46,271 bases of DNA from a virus. The notes under the pieces are model-generated. The model was given only the letters and a program-made list of their open reading frames with translations, was not told the DNA's origin and did not search any database. This document shows positions 33,801 through 41,089 of this stretch, one piece after another. Position 1 is the stretch's first letter, and the number at the start of each line of letters is the position of its first letter. The stretch lies in IMG/VR virus record IMGVR_UViG_3300044611_000053, positions 1 through 46,271 of that record. One strand, written 5' to 3'. A program made the translations under genes and the position numbers.

Positions 33801-36468
33801 TAAAAGATTGTTTAATTATATCATCTGTGACCTTTCCACCATTTTTTGCCGCCTCTTCTTTAATTTTTTTCAACATTGCATCATCAATAATTTTGTTATC
33901 TGTTCCGTGAAGATTTTCTATCATAAACCTTTGTTCTGTTGCATTCCATTTTCCTGGACCTTGAGATAACCACTCTTTTTCAAAAACATTAATTGGAACA
34001 CCACTTTTTTTAGCAAGTTGATTGTTTAATTCTGCATCAAAAGAAAACCCTAAGCCTCCATAATTTAAAACACTTCCTGATTGTCCAGTATTAGCCCTTA
34101 CTATTCCATCTACAGCATTTATTCTTGCTTTGTCATATGCTGTTAATCCAGGAGTTTGTTTTATATAGTCTTGTGCAAGAAGGGATTCTGCTTTGCCGAC
34201 ATGTGTAAATGCATCTTTTGAAGACATCTTTGTTTCTTTTTTACTTGCTTGAGTTACTTTTGTAGCACCGCCATTAAATCCTTGAAGTTTTCCATTAACC
34301 ATTGCATCAATAATTGGTTGGAACTGAGGATCTTGTGCAACTGGTGCAGGAATAACTGCTTCTCCAGGAGTAAGCATGGATGCTACGCTATCTTTATTTC
34401 CTGTACCTGGAACATAAGTCGCTCCCTTGGCATATGAGAATGGAATATTCTTTACTCCAGGCTTTGCTCCAGTAGCAGCCTTACCAGCCCTGCCAGCCAT
34501 CATTCCTGGATTTGCCATAGCAAATTTTGCTGCAGCAACTGTTGCTGCAACATATGCTGAACGCAGTGCTGACACTGCTCCTGTTTCTAACTCAAACTGT
34601 TGTGTAAGTCTAGTATGTGCTTGATTAAGAGATGCAGCAACTGTAGTGGCTTCAAGTTGTTCTGCAGTTAAATAGTTAGTTGTTGCTGCAAGGTTAGATG
34701 AGTCTCCACTCATTTTTAAGAATCCAACACGGAGTGCTAAGAATAATTTAATAATATTAGCAAGACCATTAGCCAACAAACCAAATGTCATAAGTAATAC
34801 TGGACCAATAAATCCAACAAGGCCTGTTGCAATTACAAGAAACTTTTTTGTTCCTTCTCCTAAATTGTTAAATTTATCAAGAACATTTCCAACAACCTTT
34901 ACAACTGGTGTAAGTGCTTTTAAGAATGCTTCTCCAATTGGAACAAGTGTAAGTTTTAGTTTTTCTATTGATTCCCTAAAGTTAACACCAACAGCATTTT
35001 CTACTGTCTTTAATTCTCGTTCTGATATAATTGCAAGTTCTTCTACTGATGCCCCAGCAAGTTGTAAAACCCTTGATGCCTGAGTTCCATCTTTTGTTAC
35101 GTTCTGAAATAGTGTTGATAAGCGTGAAAATTGAAACTTTCCAAAAAGTTGCTCAATTGCACGAGCACGGTTAAGTGGATCTAAGGTATCTAATGCTTGA
35201 GAAAAACCAATTACTGTGCTTCTGATATCACCTTTGTTTGCTTCAACAATTCCTTTAATGTTAATTCCAAGATCTCCAAGGAATGCACTGGCTTTTGCAG
35301 ATGGATTAATTAATGATGCAAGTCCAGACTTTAATGCGTTAGCACCTTCTGATGCATTTATTCCACCCTCCTTCATAGCGGTAAGGAAGAATGCAAGATC
35401 TTCTACATCTCCACCAAGTTGTTTAATAACTGGTCCAGCCTTTGGAATAGCAATTGTTAAATCTTCAATAGATACTACTGTTTGGTTTTCAACTGCGTTA
35501 AGAAAGTTTATCTTGCTTGTTAAATCTTTAGTGGCAACACCAAAAGCATTTGTTAGAGATATTGTTGTTTCTAGTGCCTGCTCTTGTTCGACCCCGCCAA
35601 GTACTGCAAGCCTTGTTGCTTCTGCTACTTGTGCTGTAAGTTCTGCACCAGTCTTACCCATAGCAGCAGCATCTGCAGCCATCTTAACGGTATCTGCAAC
35701 TGCTACACCATACTTTGTAAATTCTTTTGCAAGAAGTTGAATGTCTGCAAGGGCTTTAGTTGTTTCGTCTGATGTGGTAAACATGCTTCCATAAACACGC
35801 TTAAATCTAATGGCCTGTTTTTCAAGATCCATAAATACTTTTCCAGCAACACTTCCAAGGTATAGAAGTGGAACAGAGAATCCAACCATTAACTGACGGC
35901 CAGCCCATTGAGTATTCTTACCAAAGTTTAAAAGATTTGTTGAACCTTGTCTAACTAGTTGATTAAATAGTGCTTGCTTTTGTGCTGCTATGGCTATCTG
36001 TGTTGCTGCATCCTTCATGTTTAAAGAATGCGGAGTGATAGACATTGCTCTTGTTGCGCCCTGTGCATCCTTACCCATTTTAATATACTGGGTTTGCATC
36101 TTCTTTACACGCTCTTGTGCTACTTTGGCAATTGTGTCAAATTCTGATTTAAAAAGTTTACCAAATGTTTTAGTTGATCCAGCGGCATATTTAAAGTATT
36201 GCCCCATAGACAACTTATTAGTTTCAAGAGCATGGGTAAATGACTCAGTGGATGTTCTTACAAGACCCATCTGAGCATGGAATTTACCAGTAGCATTGAT
36301 TGCATTTAGAAGGTTAGTCTGTAAACCTTTTTGAGCGATAGCAGCCGAAGCACTACCTTTTGCCACCTGTTGATGAAACGTGGCAATCTGACGTTGTAAA
36401 GCCTTGAGTTCCGCCAATGCTGATGAGGCATTTATATTTATGCCTATATTAGCATTAACGTCACTCAT
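27880..36468 (-). CDS. Tape measure protein with embedded kinase-like domain
   Basis: 2862 residues; ATG with GAGGTG seven bases upstream. Residues about 200-440 match the TP901 tape-measure core (KEFTKYGVAVADTVKMAADA, LAFFLTAMKEGGINASEGAN). Membrane-type segments lie near 540-585 and 1450-1530. Two copies of the MLTPGE motif are at 698 and 2789. Between 747 and about 1340 is an insert unlike a tape measure. Its second half has a kinase-like order: GGVY (about 1096), Lys1110 in VFVKP, Glu1121 in ARAELN, DLKRGN with Asp1192/Asn1197, and VFDRAS with Asp1213. The C-terminal third has long coiled coils (about 2280-2660). It sets tail length and probably reaches the cell membrane. The kinase call is an inference. 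Confidence 0.9.
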   Translation of the reverse strand: MSDVNANIGININASSALAELKALQRQIATFHQQVAKGSASAAIAQKGLQTNLLNAINATGKFHAQMGLVRTSTESFTHALETNKLSMGQYFKYAAGSTKTFGKLFKSEFDTIAKVAQERVKKMQTQYIKMGKDAQGATRAMSITPHSLNMKDAATQIAIAAQKQALFNQLVRQGSTNLLNFGKNTQWAGRQLMVGFSVPLLYLGSVAGKVFMDLEKQAIRFKRVYGSMFTTSDETTKALADIQLLAKEFTKYGVAVADTVKMAADAAAMGKTGAELTAQVAEATRLAVLGGVEQEQALETTISLTNAFGVATKDLTSKINFLNAVENQTVVSIEDLTIAIPKAGPVIKQLGGDVEDLAFFLTAMKEGGINASEGANALKSGLASLINPSAKASAFLGDLGINIKGIVEANKGDIRSTVIGFSQALDTLDPLNRARAIEQLFGKFQFSRLSTLFQNVTKDGTQASRVLQLAGASVEELAIISERELKTVENAVGVNFRESIEKLKLTLVPIGEAFLKALTPVVKVVGNVLDKFNNLGEGTKKFLVIATGLVGFIGPVLLMTFGLLANGLANIIKLFLALRVGFLKMSGDSSNLAATTNYLTAEQLEATTVAASLNQAHTRLTQQFELETGAVSALRSAYVAATVAAAKFAMANPGMMAGRAGKAATGAKPGVKNIPFSYAKGATYVPGTGNKDSVASMLTPGEAVIPAPVAQDPQFQPIIDAMVNGKLQGFNGGATKVTQASKKETKMSSKDAFTHVGKAESLLAQDYIKQTPGLTAYDKARINAVDGIVRANTGQSGSVLNYGGLGFSFDAELNNQLAKKSGVPINVFEKEWLSQGPGKWNATEQRFMIENLHGTDNKIIDDAMLKKIKEEAAKNGGKVTDDIIKQSFKDLPPEAKITKTYESMRGLLESKSKYGLGKGLSHNPKILEQKFRKAIAAGTLANLPVTIIDGDATEYKGKPTPLDKDGKPRKLSSVIGSHTDFPLPDNEHVIIKGKGRGGKERVGGEYVYDEKLKAHVFLARGASSKSNNVGLRPELGPSQEVKVTRKRLSKESLAEMKRIDADVKSSSMAKVKPTDFGKQIAKSAGYSFPGDRSIGGVYEKPDGTRVFVKPMVDEKSARAELNINKIHKAIGLTAPEQVMRTMTDPNNKRRKLIVLESAFDPRFAEEKMTGKFTKKQYFKQLTASLLRGDKDLKRGNLSGNIVTDPGAAGVFDRASGRRDYSANINSMLGQAEINLLGAPGGRGLSKDFAFSTADIPKGMTADQYHRAMIAEIERITPIVKETLRSIPMTDPNEAKAYRDMYRRLVKGKYTDWRGIHKMHSAVEPAFVTNKESLLDEKTGKIEKIKGEKKPKGAKPDTGKLADNKFTRVPRKKRVVKTPAKSIGKVFFPGYEKAPAVGSTAIPFSDGSTTQSQIAEKTRVAQSKLVESINESTDENKKVTKETKNLGPKITTMANTFGMVAIGASFLPGKIGELAHKILPLAIGLQVLTMLLPMLKTGILNMVASMTPWGRALAAIVTVLAAGTLIQKIINDNNIKIAKKQSDYIDSISATTEKMKKIAALTNTFSASEVMSIKRQNASSDKFTKNYDRAGQQFGTSFAASEVGKEIFKGFQDDLLKSGTGPAVKSFALQLSGLVSDGVITGIQAGDIARQVAVDFQDMSLYPKIVGDLTSIIGPDGSDILKDPIRVRLEIVKESQDNIKNIISGLTESASSDGIRGIFNPKGFLNKIGTNKSIASAAGAASVQNLEITQAQIDATNYEYDKKLLSLNVDLKAAKTAKAKLDIQNQIKEATDKNLEDNAKLNKSNADNLKVMQDAFKLTKNDSGVTAAFMEGARQQARAKVKGTQSEPFLDPMLKLAAGTGSKSLELKITALAGSGTNPLLLTNLMGIFKGDNEGLTKNLDLMVTTHGAGEIQTLLSNLNIEKLDDKTKKQLFIDINLVKDKTQFDDLNATLAILNTMPKDFDINAFLKGDAIGKLRTLTGQLNKVNNIKDVSVKAVVDLIATENGKGGPGKAGADKGFIAALEAVKANFDWIKSLPENQQKTAMLTVITAFQEITPEQMKAETQKRLKAAGGAMTVENFLNSPAGQAKIREDLAMQAAKPQYAPAQIKPKVPKGGPTGGDTKGSRDTTLDDLLLTLKLTRNASINAEGGLKELKRVFNDGLLLKGFVGLNQALLDQSGNLDFINFVGGLDEAVKKAYVSTTDLENGIVKLTPTGELVKKAYDAKVLGEYSSSTEEAIKSIAAQRVEFGKLKDAGLDNVQAAEMLTDANFALALSHTTNVEDTKILIDAYKELKKVQTDYANDQLTPLQRAQNEFDKVAQKVNKFFSLTKQAIDGKYARKIFDGEQSVQEAKDTVDAIEKEIESIQTGINAKEAEIQNRVTVPLRKFEEAITTIQEEISSKFDEPIAVFQEETSDLSNDLTLIDKAAGSINKKYDAQEEALAKISEINQDLITQEKQRISLADALSQGDISAAAQIAQDMRSTAAEKAASGAGDLLSIAREQEIANLRSASGQTRLEIEQRQFEITQAIYNLEEGREILEAKIAKIKKDNILPLENLRKQILLDIRVEEDKIYAITNGRLLAAQAELRTKQDNLIAIENEKNAELDKLYALELEWIEVQAGIAGAEAETIDLQSEILKAIEYAKQLAAIFASMGTFKNLSAGGGPVPGQLNEYVAPESTPADIAALDKFIATVTELDQAQADYEAGLLTGNSTIINALLADLKAKQKAYDATLPTVDPNMRGGGGGGLDMMAMSSGGMVPRYMAAGGMVKPKYFAVGGKARGTDVVPAMLTPGEFVMSKYAVDSYGTNKMKAMNNGSYQGEKVYNYNLNVNVKSDANPEDIARVVMTQIRQVDSQRIRTQRD

Positions 36469-36487
36469 GAACTTACACCTCTTTTAT

Positions 36488-36820
36488 TTAGTTATTTGCA
36501 AGCACTGTATTTAGTAGTGCGTTAGCATCACTAAGTTTTACTCCAGATGCTGCTTCAATAATATTATAGACTGTTGGTAGATCTAAAACATCTTCCAACT
36601 TTGCTAGATCTCCAGCCAATTCTGGCTTGTACTGCTCCATTGCAATTTGTACGCATTCAATAAGAAGAGCCATAGACTTCTCATTATCTTCTGCTACCAA
36701 GGCTACCTGCTCAAACTTCTTCATAAATGGGCGAAGCAAAGAAATCTTTAAAGGACGTACCTTTATCTTTGTTCCATCCATAAGCGTGAGTTCTGCCCCC
36801 TCATACACTGTTGTTGCCAT
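36488..36820 (-). CDS. Tail assembly chaperone, short paralog
   Basis: 110 residues; ATG with AGGAGG seven bases before it. It lies directly before the tape measure gene. It is clearly related to the first 110 residues of the next upstream protein: both start MAT-x-x-Y, share PLKI, LR-x-FM-x-x-FE, an ECV motif (IECVQIAMEQYKPE here, VECVRICMKQYCPE there) and DLPT/DMPT before YxI. This matches the G-type chaperone that coats the tape measure during tail building. It has its own promoter. Confidence 0.82.
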   Translation of the reverse strand: MATTVYEGAELTLMDGTKIKVRPLKISLLRPFMKKFEQVALVAEDNEKSMALLIECVQIAMEQYKPELAGDLAKLEDVLDLPTVYNIIEAASGVKLSDANALLNTVLANN

Positions 36821-36847
36821 TGTATTTCCTCCTGTTAGGTTATGTCA

Positions 36848-36856
36848 ATTATAGCA
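36848..36856 (-). promoter_or_regulatory. Extended -10 promoter for the short chaperone and tape measure
   Basis: Minus strand TGCTATAAT in the 68-base gap, followed by AGGAGG and ATG. -35 weak. Confidence 0.6.
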
Positions 36857-36888
36857 CAAATAGGCTATTTTTAAGTTATTAAACATTT

Positions 36889-37599
36889 TTATTTCATTAG
36901 GCTTGGATCTCTTTCGTCTCCATAATCAAGACCCATTCCAATTCCAAACCCTGCTTTCTGGGCATTAACTCCTTGTAGAGCCAAGACATCATTGCTATCT
37001 GTTGCTTTACCACCGCTGAATACTCTTGCTTTCATGTCTTCCCATTCTTTCTGTCCTTTGTTTTCATTCTTATCCCCTTCTAAATCCACGCCCTGAATTG
37101 CTGCAAGAAATTTCTTTTCTGAATAATCTAATTCTCTAAGAACTTCAAGAGTAGCCATAAGTTCTGGCATTGATAGGGAGGTTTCTAGTTCTTGATAATC
37201 TTTCCATATACCCAGCAAAAATACTTCTGCTTCAAGTTTTGCTAAGTCTAACGTTTCCCAGGTTTCTCCACTTTTTCCTGCTTGATCTTTTACTGGCTCC
37301 TCAGATTTTTGATTAATTTTAATTCCAGCAGAAGAATCTAATATTTTATAAATTGTGGGCATGTCAAAGTTATCTTCTATATCTTTAGCGGTAGATGATA
37401 TTTCTGGACAGTACTGCTTCATACATATACGAACACACTCTACCAGGACAGCGATAGATTCATCATCACTTTTTGCTTCTTTTATATTTTCAAATATCTC
37501 CATAAACTCACGGAGGTACCTTATCTTTAATGGTATGATTTCTAACTCTTTGCCATTAAATAAAGATATTATTTGATTTTTATATATTCTGGTTGCCAT
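36889..37599 (-). CDS. Tail assembly chaperone, long paralog
   Basis: 236 residues from the ATG at 37599; a start further up would run into a terminator hairpin. Residues 1-110 match the short paralog. Residues about 120-236 add a T-like domain: LEAEVFLLGIWKDYQELE, MATLEVLRELDYSEKKFLAA, then MKARVFSGGKATDSNDVLA and a Gly-rich end. In most siphophages these parts are joined by a -1 frameshift; here they are one open frame. A TATAAT overlaps the ATG itself, so how this gene is transcribed is unclear. Confidence 0.8.
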   Translation of the reverse strand: MATRIYKNQIISLFNGKELEIIPLKIRYLREFMEIFENIKEAKSDDESIAVLVECVRICMKQYCPEISSTAKDIEDNFDMPTIYKILDSSAGIKINQKSEEPVKDQAGKSGETWETLDLAKLEAEVFLLGIWKDYQELETSLSMPELMATLEVLRELDYSEKKFLAAIQGVDLEGDKNENKGQKEWEDMKARVFSGGKATDSNDVLALQGVNAQKAGFGIGMGLDYGDERDPSLMK

Positions 37600-37615
37600 T
37601 ATACTTAATTCTACC

Positions 37616-37651
37616 ACAAACAAAAAACCCACCTCCAATTAAGGAAGTGGG
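37616..37651 (-). terminator. Rho-independent terminator after the major tail gene
   Basis: Minus strand hairpin CCCACTTCC-TTAATT-GGAGGTGGG with one mismatch (37628-37651), then TTTTTTGTTT. Classic shape. Confidence 0.88.
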
Positions 37652-37687
37652 CTAATTGTAATCTAAAACTAGATTATTACAACATTG

Positions 37688-38323
37688 TTATGATGTAACT
37701 GTGTGTGTACGGTCAATGATCTTGCCGTATGCACCTGATGTGTCTTCTGGTAGAAGGCGGAATGATACTTCAAACATTGAAGCCTCATCACGCTTTGCTG
37801 AAACTGTTACGTTTTCAATTGATAGAGCACGGTATCCAATGTATACACGCTCTACTGCAGCAGAATCTTCACAGTCGCCTGTGCCAGGTCCTACAGCAAC
37901 AATACCACGCTCAACTGGACATTCTCCAATGTCTCCAGCAGAAAGGTTCAAAATACGTCCAGTAGATGTAGACTTTGTTCCAGTCAAATCTGAAGTTGTG
38001 CCTGCTAGAGCCAATAGAAGGTTCTCTAGAGTTGCCTCAGCAAAAGCAGTTGCAACGCTAACTTGCATTCCCTGCTTGTAAAGTTTCGCAACGTCAAGAA
38101 TCTGGTCTACCTGGACTTCACCGAAGTCTGGTTGGAACTGCATTTCAAGTCCGTTGGTTGTGTAACCCACATTGTCATATGATGCATCTGCAGAGAGAGT
38201 CTCTCTATATGAATCTGATGATACGAATGATGGAGTTACTGTTGGTACTAAAGTTGAGTCTGCCATAAAAAATGCTGCAGCACCAACGATAATATTGGTT
38301 GATGTTCCACGACTATAAGCCAT
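37688..38323 (-). CDS. Major tail (tube) protein
   Basis: 211 residues; ATG with GAGGTG six bases before. Begins MAYSRGTSTNIIVGAAAFFM, followed by a beta-rich body with repeated strands and ENVTVSAKRDEASMFEVSFR, typical of tail tube subunits of actinobacterial phages. It lies between the tail terminator and the chaperones and is followed by a strong terminator, as expected for a highly made structural protein. Confidence 0.83.
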   Translation of the reverse strand: MAYSRGTSTNIIVGAAAFFMADSTLVPTVTPSFVSSDSYRETLSADASYDNVGYTTNGLEMQFQPDFGEVQVDQILDVAKLYKQGMQVSVATAFAEATLENLLLALAGTTSDLTGTKSTSTGRILNLSAGDIGECPVERGIVAVGPGTGDCEDSAAVERVYIGYRALSIENVTVSAKRDEASMFEVSFRLLPEDTSGAYGKIIDRTHTVTS

Positions 38324-38385
38324 TTATTCACCTCTTTCTTAAATAGATATTAAGTTATTTGGCGTTTTTTGTTTCCTCAGACATA

Positions 38386-38394
38386 ATTATAACA
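38386..38394 (-). promoter_or_regulatory. Extended -10 promoter for the major tail gene
   Basis: Minus strand TGTTATAAT just after the tail-terminator stop; -35 poor. It would give a leader of about 55 bases that contains a nine-codon open frame. Confidence 0.5.
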
Positions 38395-38399
38395 TCTTT

Positions 38400-38996
38400 T
38401 TATATGACTATTTTTCCGCCTGCTGGCAATCCTTCTGGGGTCCAGGTAGGGGTATTTATTGGTGGCATCTGATGATAGTCAAACTCAATGATAAACTTGT
38501 TGCCACCATAGGTTCTTGCTGTGCCAAAGTCAATAATGTCTCTTGCCTCTTCTAATTGATAAACCTTAAATCTATGGAAATAGAACATACTATTGATAAA
38601 GTTAGGGCTCTCTTCTGTTCCTAGGTTAACCTTACGGATAGAGCACCAGTTGTTGACTTCTTCTGCAGACTCATCTAGTCTGTCCATTAATCTTAAAACT
38701 GCTTCTTGTATTTTTATCATATTTACCGTTGAGTTTTCTGCTGTGGCATAAAAATAATACAAAATTTGTTCTGTTTTTATATGAGGGAATTTACTCTTAT
38801 TCATTCTTGATAATCTATCATAAACACACATTACTCCATCTTGAGAGGCTGGAAAGGTATTAGTTAGATCGTCAAGGGTTGAGGGGGATGATGGGAAAAA
38901 GGGAAGCCTACTAAAACCAGCAAGGTCCTCTACTTTTGTCTGTAGATATTTGTTAATCCAAATTAGTGGAGTATTTAGTAGATCTGTATCAGCCAT
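38400..38996 (-). CDS. Tail terminator protein
   Basis: 198 residues; overlaps the neck gene by eight bases. Helix/strand mix with TEQILYYFYATAEN, IKIQEAVLRLMDRLDESAEE and an ending strand KFIIEFDYHQMPPI, a pattern found in tail completion (gpU-like) proteins. Position before the major tail gene supports it. It should cap the tail tube and join it to the neck. Confidence 0.65.
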   Translation of the reverse strand: MADTDLLNTPLIWINKYLQTKVEDLAGFSRLPFFPSSPSTLDDLTNTFPASQDGVMCVYDRLSRMNKSKFPHIKTEQILYYFYATAENSTVNMIKIQEAVLRLMDRLDESAEEVNNWCSIRKVNLGTEESPNFINSMFYFHRFKVYQLEEARDIIDFGTARTYGGNKFIIEFDYHQMPPINTPTWTPEGLPAGGKIVI

Positions 38997-39666
38997 TTAT
39001 TAGCCCCGCATTCGTTATCCATTTATATCCTACGGACACTCCCTTTGATCTTCCAGAAGTTTTGCCTGCACGAATATTCTTTTTGTATAGTATTGGATTT
39101 TCTAAATATGCTGCTACACCGCTTGATCGTAAAAATGCTTGAGTAAAATACTTAGTAAAGAAAGAATCAACTACATTTTCAAAGCCACCAGTGGTTGCAT
39201 CTCCTCCTGGGCTATCAACTGTGACGCTATTTTTAGTAAAAACCGTTTCTCCATTTTCTTCAAAAACTAAAACATTAGAATCTTTTGGAGTAATGACAAC
39301 TGAAATGCCTTGCTCCATGATTCTTGCCTTATCGTAGAATGGAACATTTGACCCATTCTTAATTGATGAAGATTGTTTAAAGTTTGTCATAAATGATAAT
39401 CCTAAATTACTTACTGTATAGTTTATATCATATAATCTTGCGTCTGGGCTTCCTACTTTAGACCACTCATATATGTGGTGTAGTGCTTCAGGGCTTACCC
39501 TTGCATTTGAGTCAATATACTTTTCTAATACTTCTTTTACATTTAGTCCAAGGTTTTTAAAAAATACTGATTTACCTGCTTTTACTCCATCTAGATATCC
39601 CAAAGAATATTCAACAATGTTGTTCATCTCTTTTGTAAATTGTTTAGTGTTTACCGATACTCTCAT
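38989..39666 (-). CDS. Neck protein (HK97 gp10-like)
   Basis: 225 residues; ATG overlaps the upstream stop (TAATG). N-terminus MRVSVNTKQFTKEMNNIVEY with a long helix and later KNLGLNVKEVLEKYID fits HK97 gp10-like neck proteins. A Gly/Asp-rich loop (DSPGGDATTGGFENV) sits in the middle. The C-terminus is basic. It acts between head and tail. Confidence 0.65.
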   Translation of the reverse strand: MRVSVNTKQFTKEMNNIVEYSLGYLDGVKAGKSVFFKNLGLNVKEVLEKYIDSNARVSPEALHHIYEWSKVGSPDARLYDINYTVSNLGLSFMTNFKQSSSIKNGSNVPFYDKARIMEQGISVVITPKDSNVLVFEENGETVFTKNSVTVDSPGGDATTGGFENVVDSFFTKYFTQAFLRSSGVAAYLENPILYKKNIRAGKTSGRSKGVSVGYKWITNAGLING

Positions 39667-40112
39667 TATATGTCCGATGCCTGGTTCTCTGAACGGCGGA
39701 TAGCCAAAGCATAATAGTCTGGATCTCCAAATGGTCCTATGATTGGAGACTGAGACTCTATCTCATATATTGTTGACTTACCAGCCCTGACTCCAGAAGT
39801 CTCTATATATAGGGGAACATCTGTTCTTGTTCTAATGTTTGTTATAACTACGTTTGTTATTGCTTCTGTATTTTCTTCTTGTGAAAATCTAATATCCCTT
39901 TTTGTTCTGCCCATTAAAACCTTTTTTAATGTTATGTTTACATTTGGTTTTACTTCTTCGTCTACCGTTCCATCTTTAGAAAAATTACAAACCACTGTTT
40001 TATTAAAAACCCAGGTTTTTTGAACATTGCCGTAGGCACCTTGTTCAACTATTGGATAGTAAACATCTGCTTTCATGGGATACATGAAGTCTGTATCTTC
40101 GCATGATTCCAT
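39666..40112 (-). CDS. Head closure / stopper protein
   Basis: 148 residues; ATG overlaps the upstream stop. MKADVYYPIVEQGAYGNVQK and TVVCNFSKDG are typical of small beta-barrel head-tail stoppers, followed by IYEIESQSPIIGPFGDPDYY. Genes around it are a connector upstream and a neck protein downstream. It should close the portal channel after packaging. Assignment by pattern and place. Confidence 0.62.
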   Translation of the reverse strand: MESCEDTDFMYPMKADVYYPIVEQGAYGNVQKTWVFNKTVVCNFSKDGTVDEEVKPNVNITLKKVLMGRTKRDIRFSQEENTEAITNVVITNIRTRTDVPLYIETSGVRAGKSTIYEIESQSPIIGPFGDPDYYALAIRRSENQASDI

Positions 40113-41089
40113 TATAAAATCCCAGGCTTGACAATGTTATTAACGTACTTGCTTAAAATTTTATCTACTAGGATGTTGCCAGTTCCATCAAGTAATCTTT
40201 TATCATATTCAATTTTAAACTGCTCTGTGCTATAGGATTTTATGTACCTCTTATAATAGTCAAGTTTTCCACACTTAATGTCATTAATTAACATCTTTGT
40301 TGCATCCTGAATATCATATGGGACCACCTTGTATCCAGTTTCTAGAAGAATGATATAGTCTGTTCCTTCAGAAAATGCAACTCCACCACTAACCGTTTGA
40401 ACATTTCCGCTGTCTTCTGTATCAAATAAAGAAATTGAGTCTGAGTATCCTAGGGGTATTCTTGCTGGTTTTCTTTCTGCACGGTTTAAGGCATCTACTG
40501 TTTCTACAGGATCCTTTGTAATTGCAGTCTTGTCTTTTGTTATTAAATAGTTATAAGAAGTTAATGCTGCTGGAGTCTCTGATGAATCATAAACTAACTC
40601 TGCATTTTCATGTACCGTTAAAATTTTATGTGTTTTATCCCACAACGGAATATAGTCAGTTCCTTGACCAACAACTTCTAGATAGGTTCTCTTATAATAA
40701 AAACCATCAACAACGGAATCAATTATCGCTCTTGCAAGATTCTCATACTCTGTATATTCTGTAATTTCTGTTGGTGTTGTTCCAAGTGTTGCTGGATCTA
40801 CATATGGTCTTACAATGTCTAAGTTATCTTCTAGAACAATGTCTCCACGAGAATCTTCAACTCCAGAAACCGTAATACTTTCGTAAATTGTAACGGGATA
40901 AGACTTATCATATTTAATAAAATTGTCAGTAAGTGTATAGGTTAAAACTTTCTGAGCATTAGAAACACGGATAACCTCAAGTTCTGTTTGTTCCAATAGG
41001 TCATCAATTACAATAATATACTCTGTAGATGCATCTGGAACTGTATAAGAAAGAGTCAGTGGATATGGTGGAAGTCTAAGTATTTGCAT
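40112..41089 (-). CDS. Head-tail connector protein
   Basis: 325 residues. The N-terminal two thirds form a beta-rich domain with YIIVIDDLLEQTELEVIRVS and TDYIPLWDKTHKILTVHEN. The C-terminal part (DIQDATKMLINDIKCGKLDY, then YIKSYSTEQFKIEYDKRLLD) is helical and resembles gp6/gp15-type adaptors that dock under the portal. The large N-terminal addition is unusual for an adaptor. Overlaps both neighbours by one base or few. Confidence 0.65.
   Translation of the reverse strand: MQILRLPPYPLTLSYTVPDASTEYIIVIDDLLEQTELEVIRVSNAQKVLTYTLTDNFIKYDKSYPVTIYESITVSGVEDSRGDIVLEDNLDIVRPYVDPATLGTTPTEITEYTEYENLARAIIDSVVDGFYYKRTYLEVVGQGTDYIPLWDKTHKILTVHENAELVYDSSETPAALTSYNYLITKDKTAITKDPVETVDALNRAERKPARIPLGYSDSISLFDTEDSGNVQTVSGGVAFSEGTDYIILLETGYKVVPYDIQDATKMLINDIKCGKLDYYKRYIKSYSTEQFKIEYDKRLLDGTGNILVDKILSKYVNNIVKPGIL

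Noticed and set aside
35216-35740. Plus-strand open frame of 174 codons inside the tape measure gene
   Set aside because: Composition is a shadow of the minus-strand coding; opposite to all genes and with no start signals.
37598-37603. TATAAT over the long chaperone ATG as its promoter
   Set aside because: An mRNA from it would start after the ATG and no other ATG follows closely; -35 is poor. Possibly chance.
40110-40116. TATAAT at the start of the head closure gene
   Set aside because: It arises from the TAATG stop-start overlap; no TGn extension or -35.
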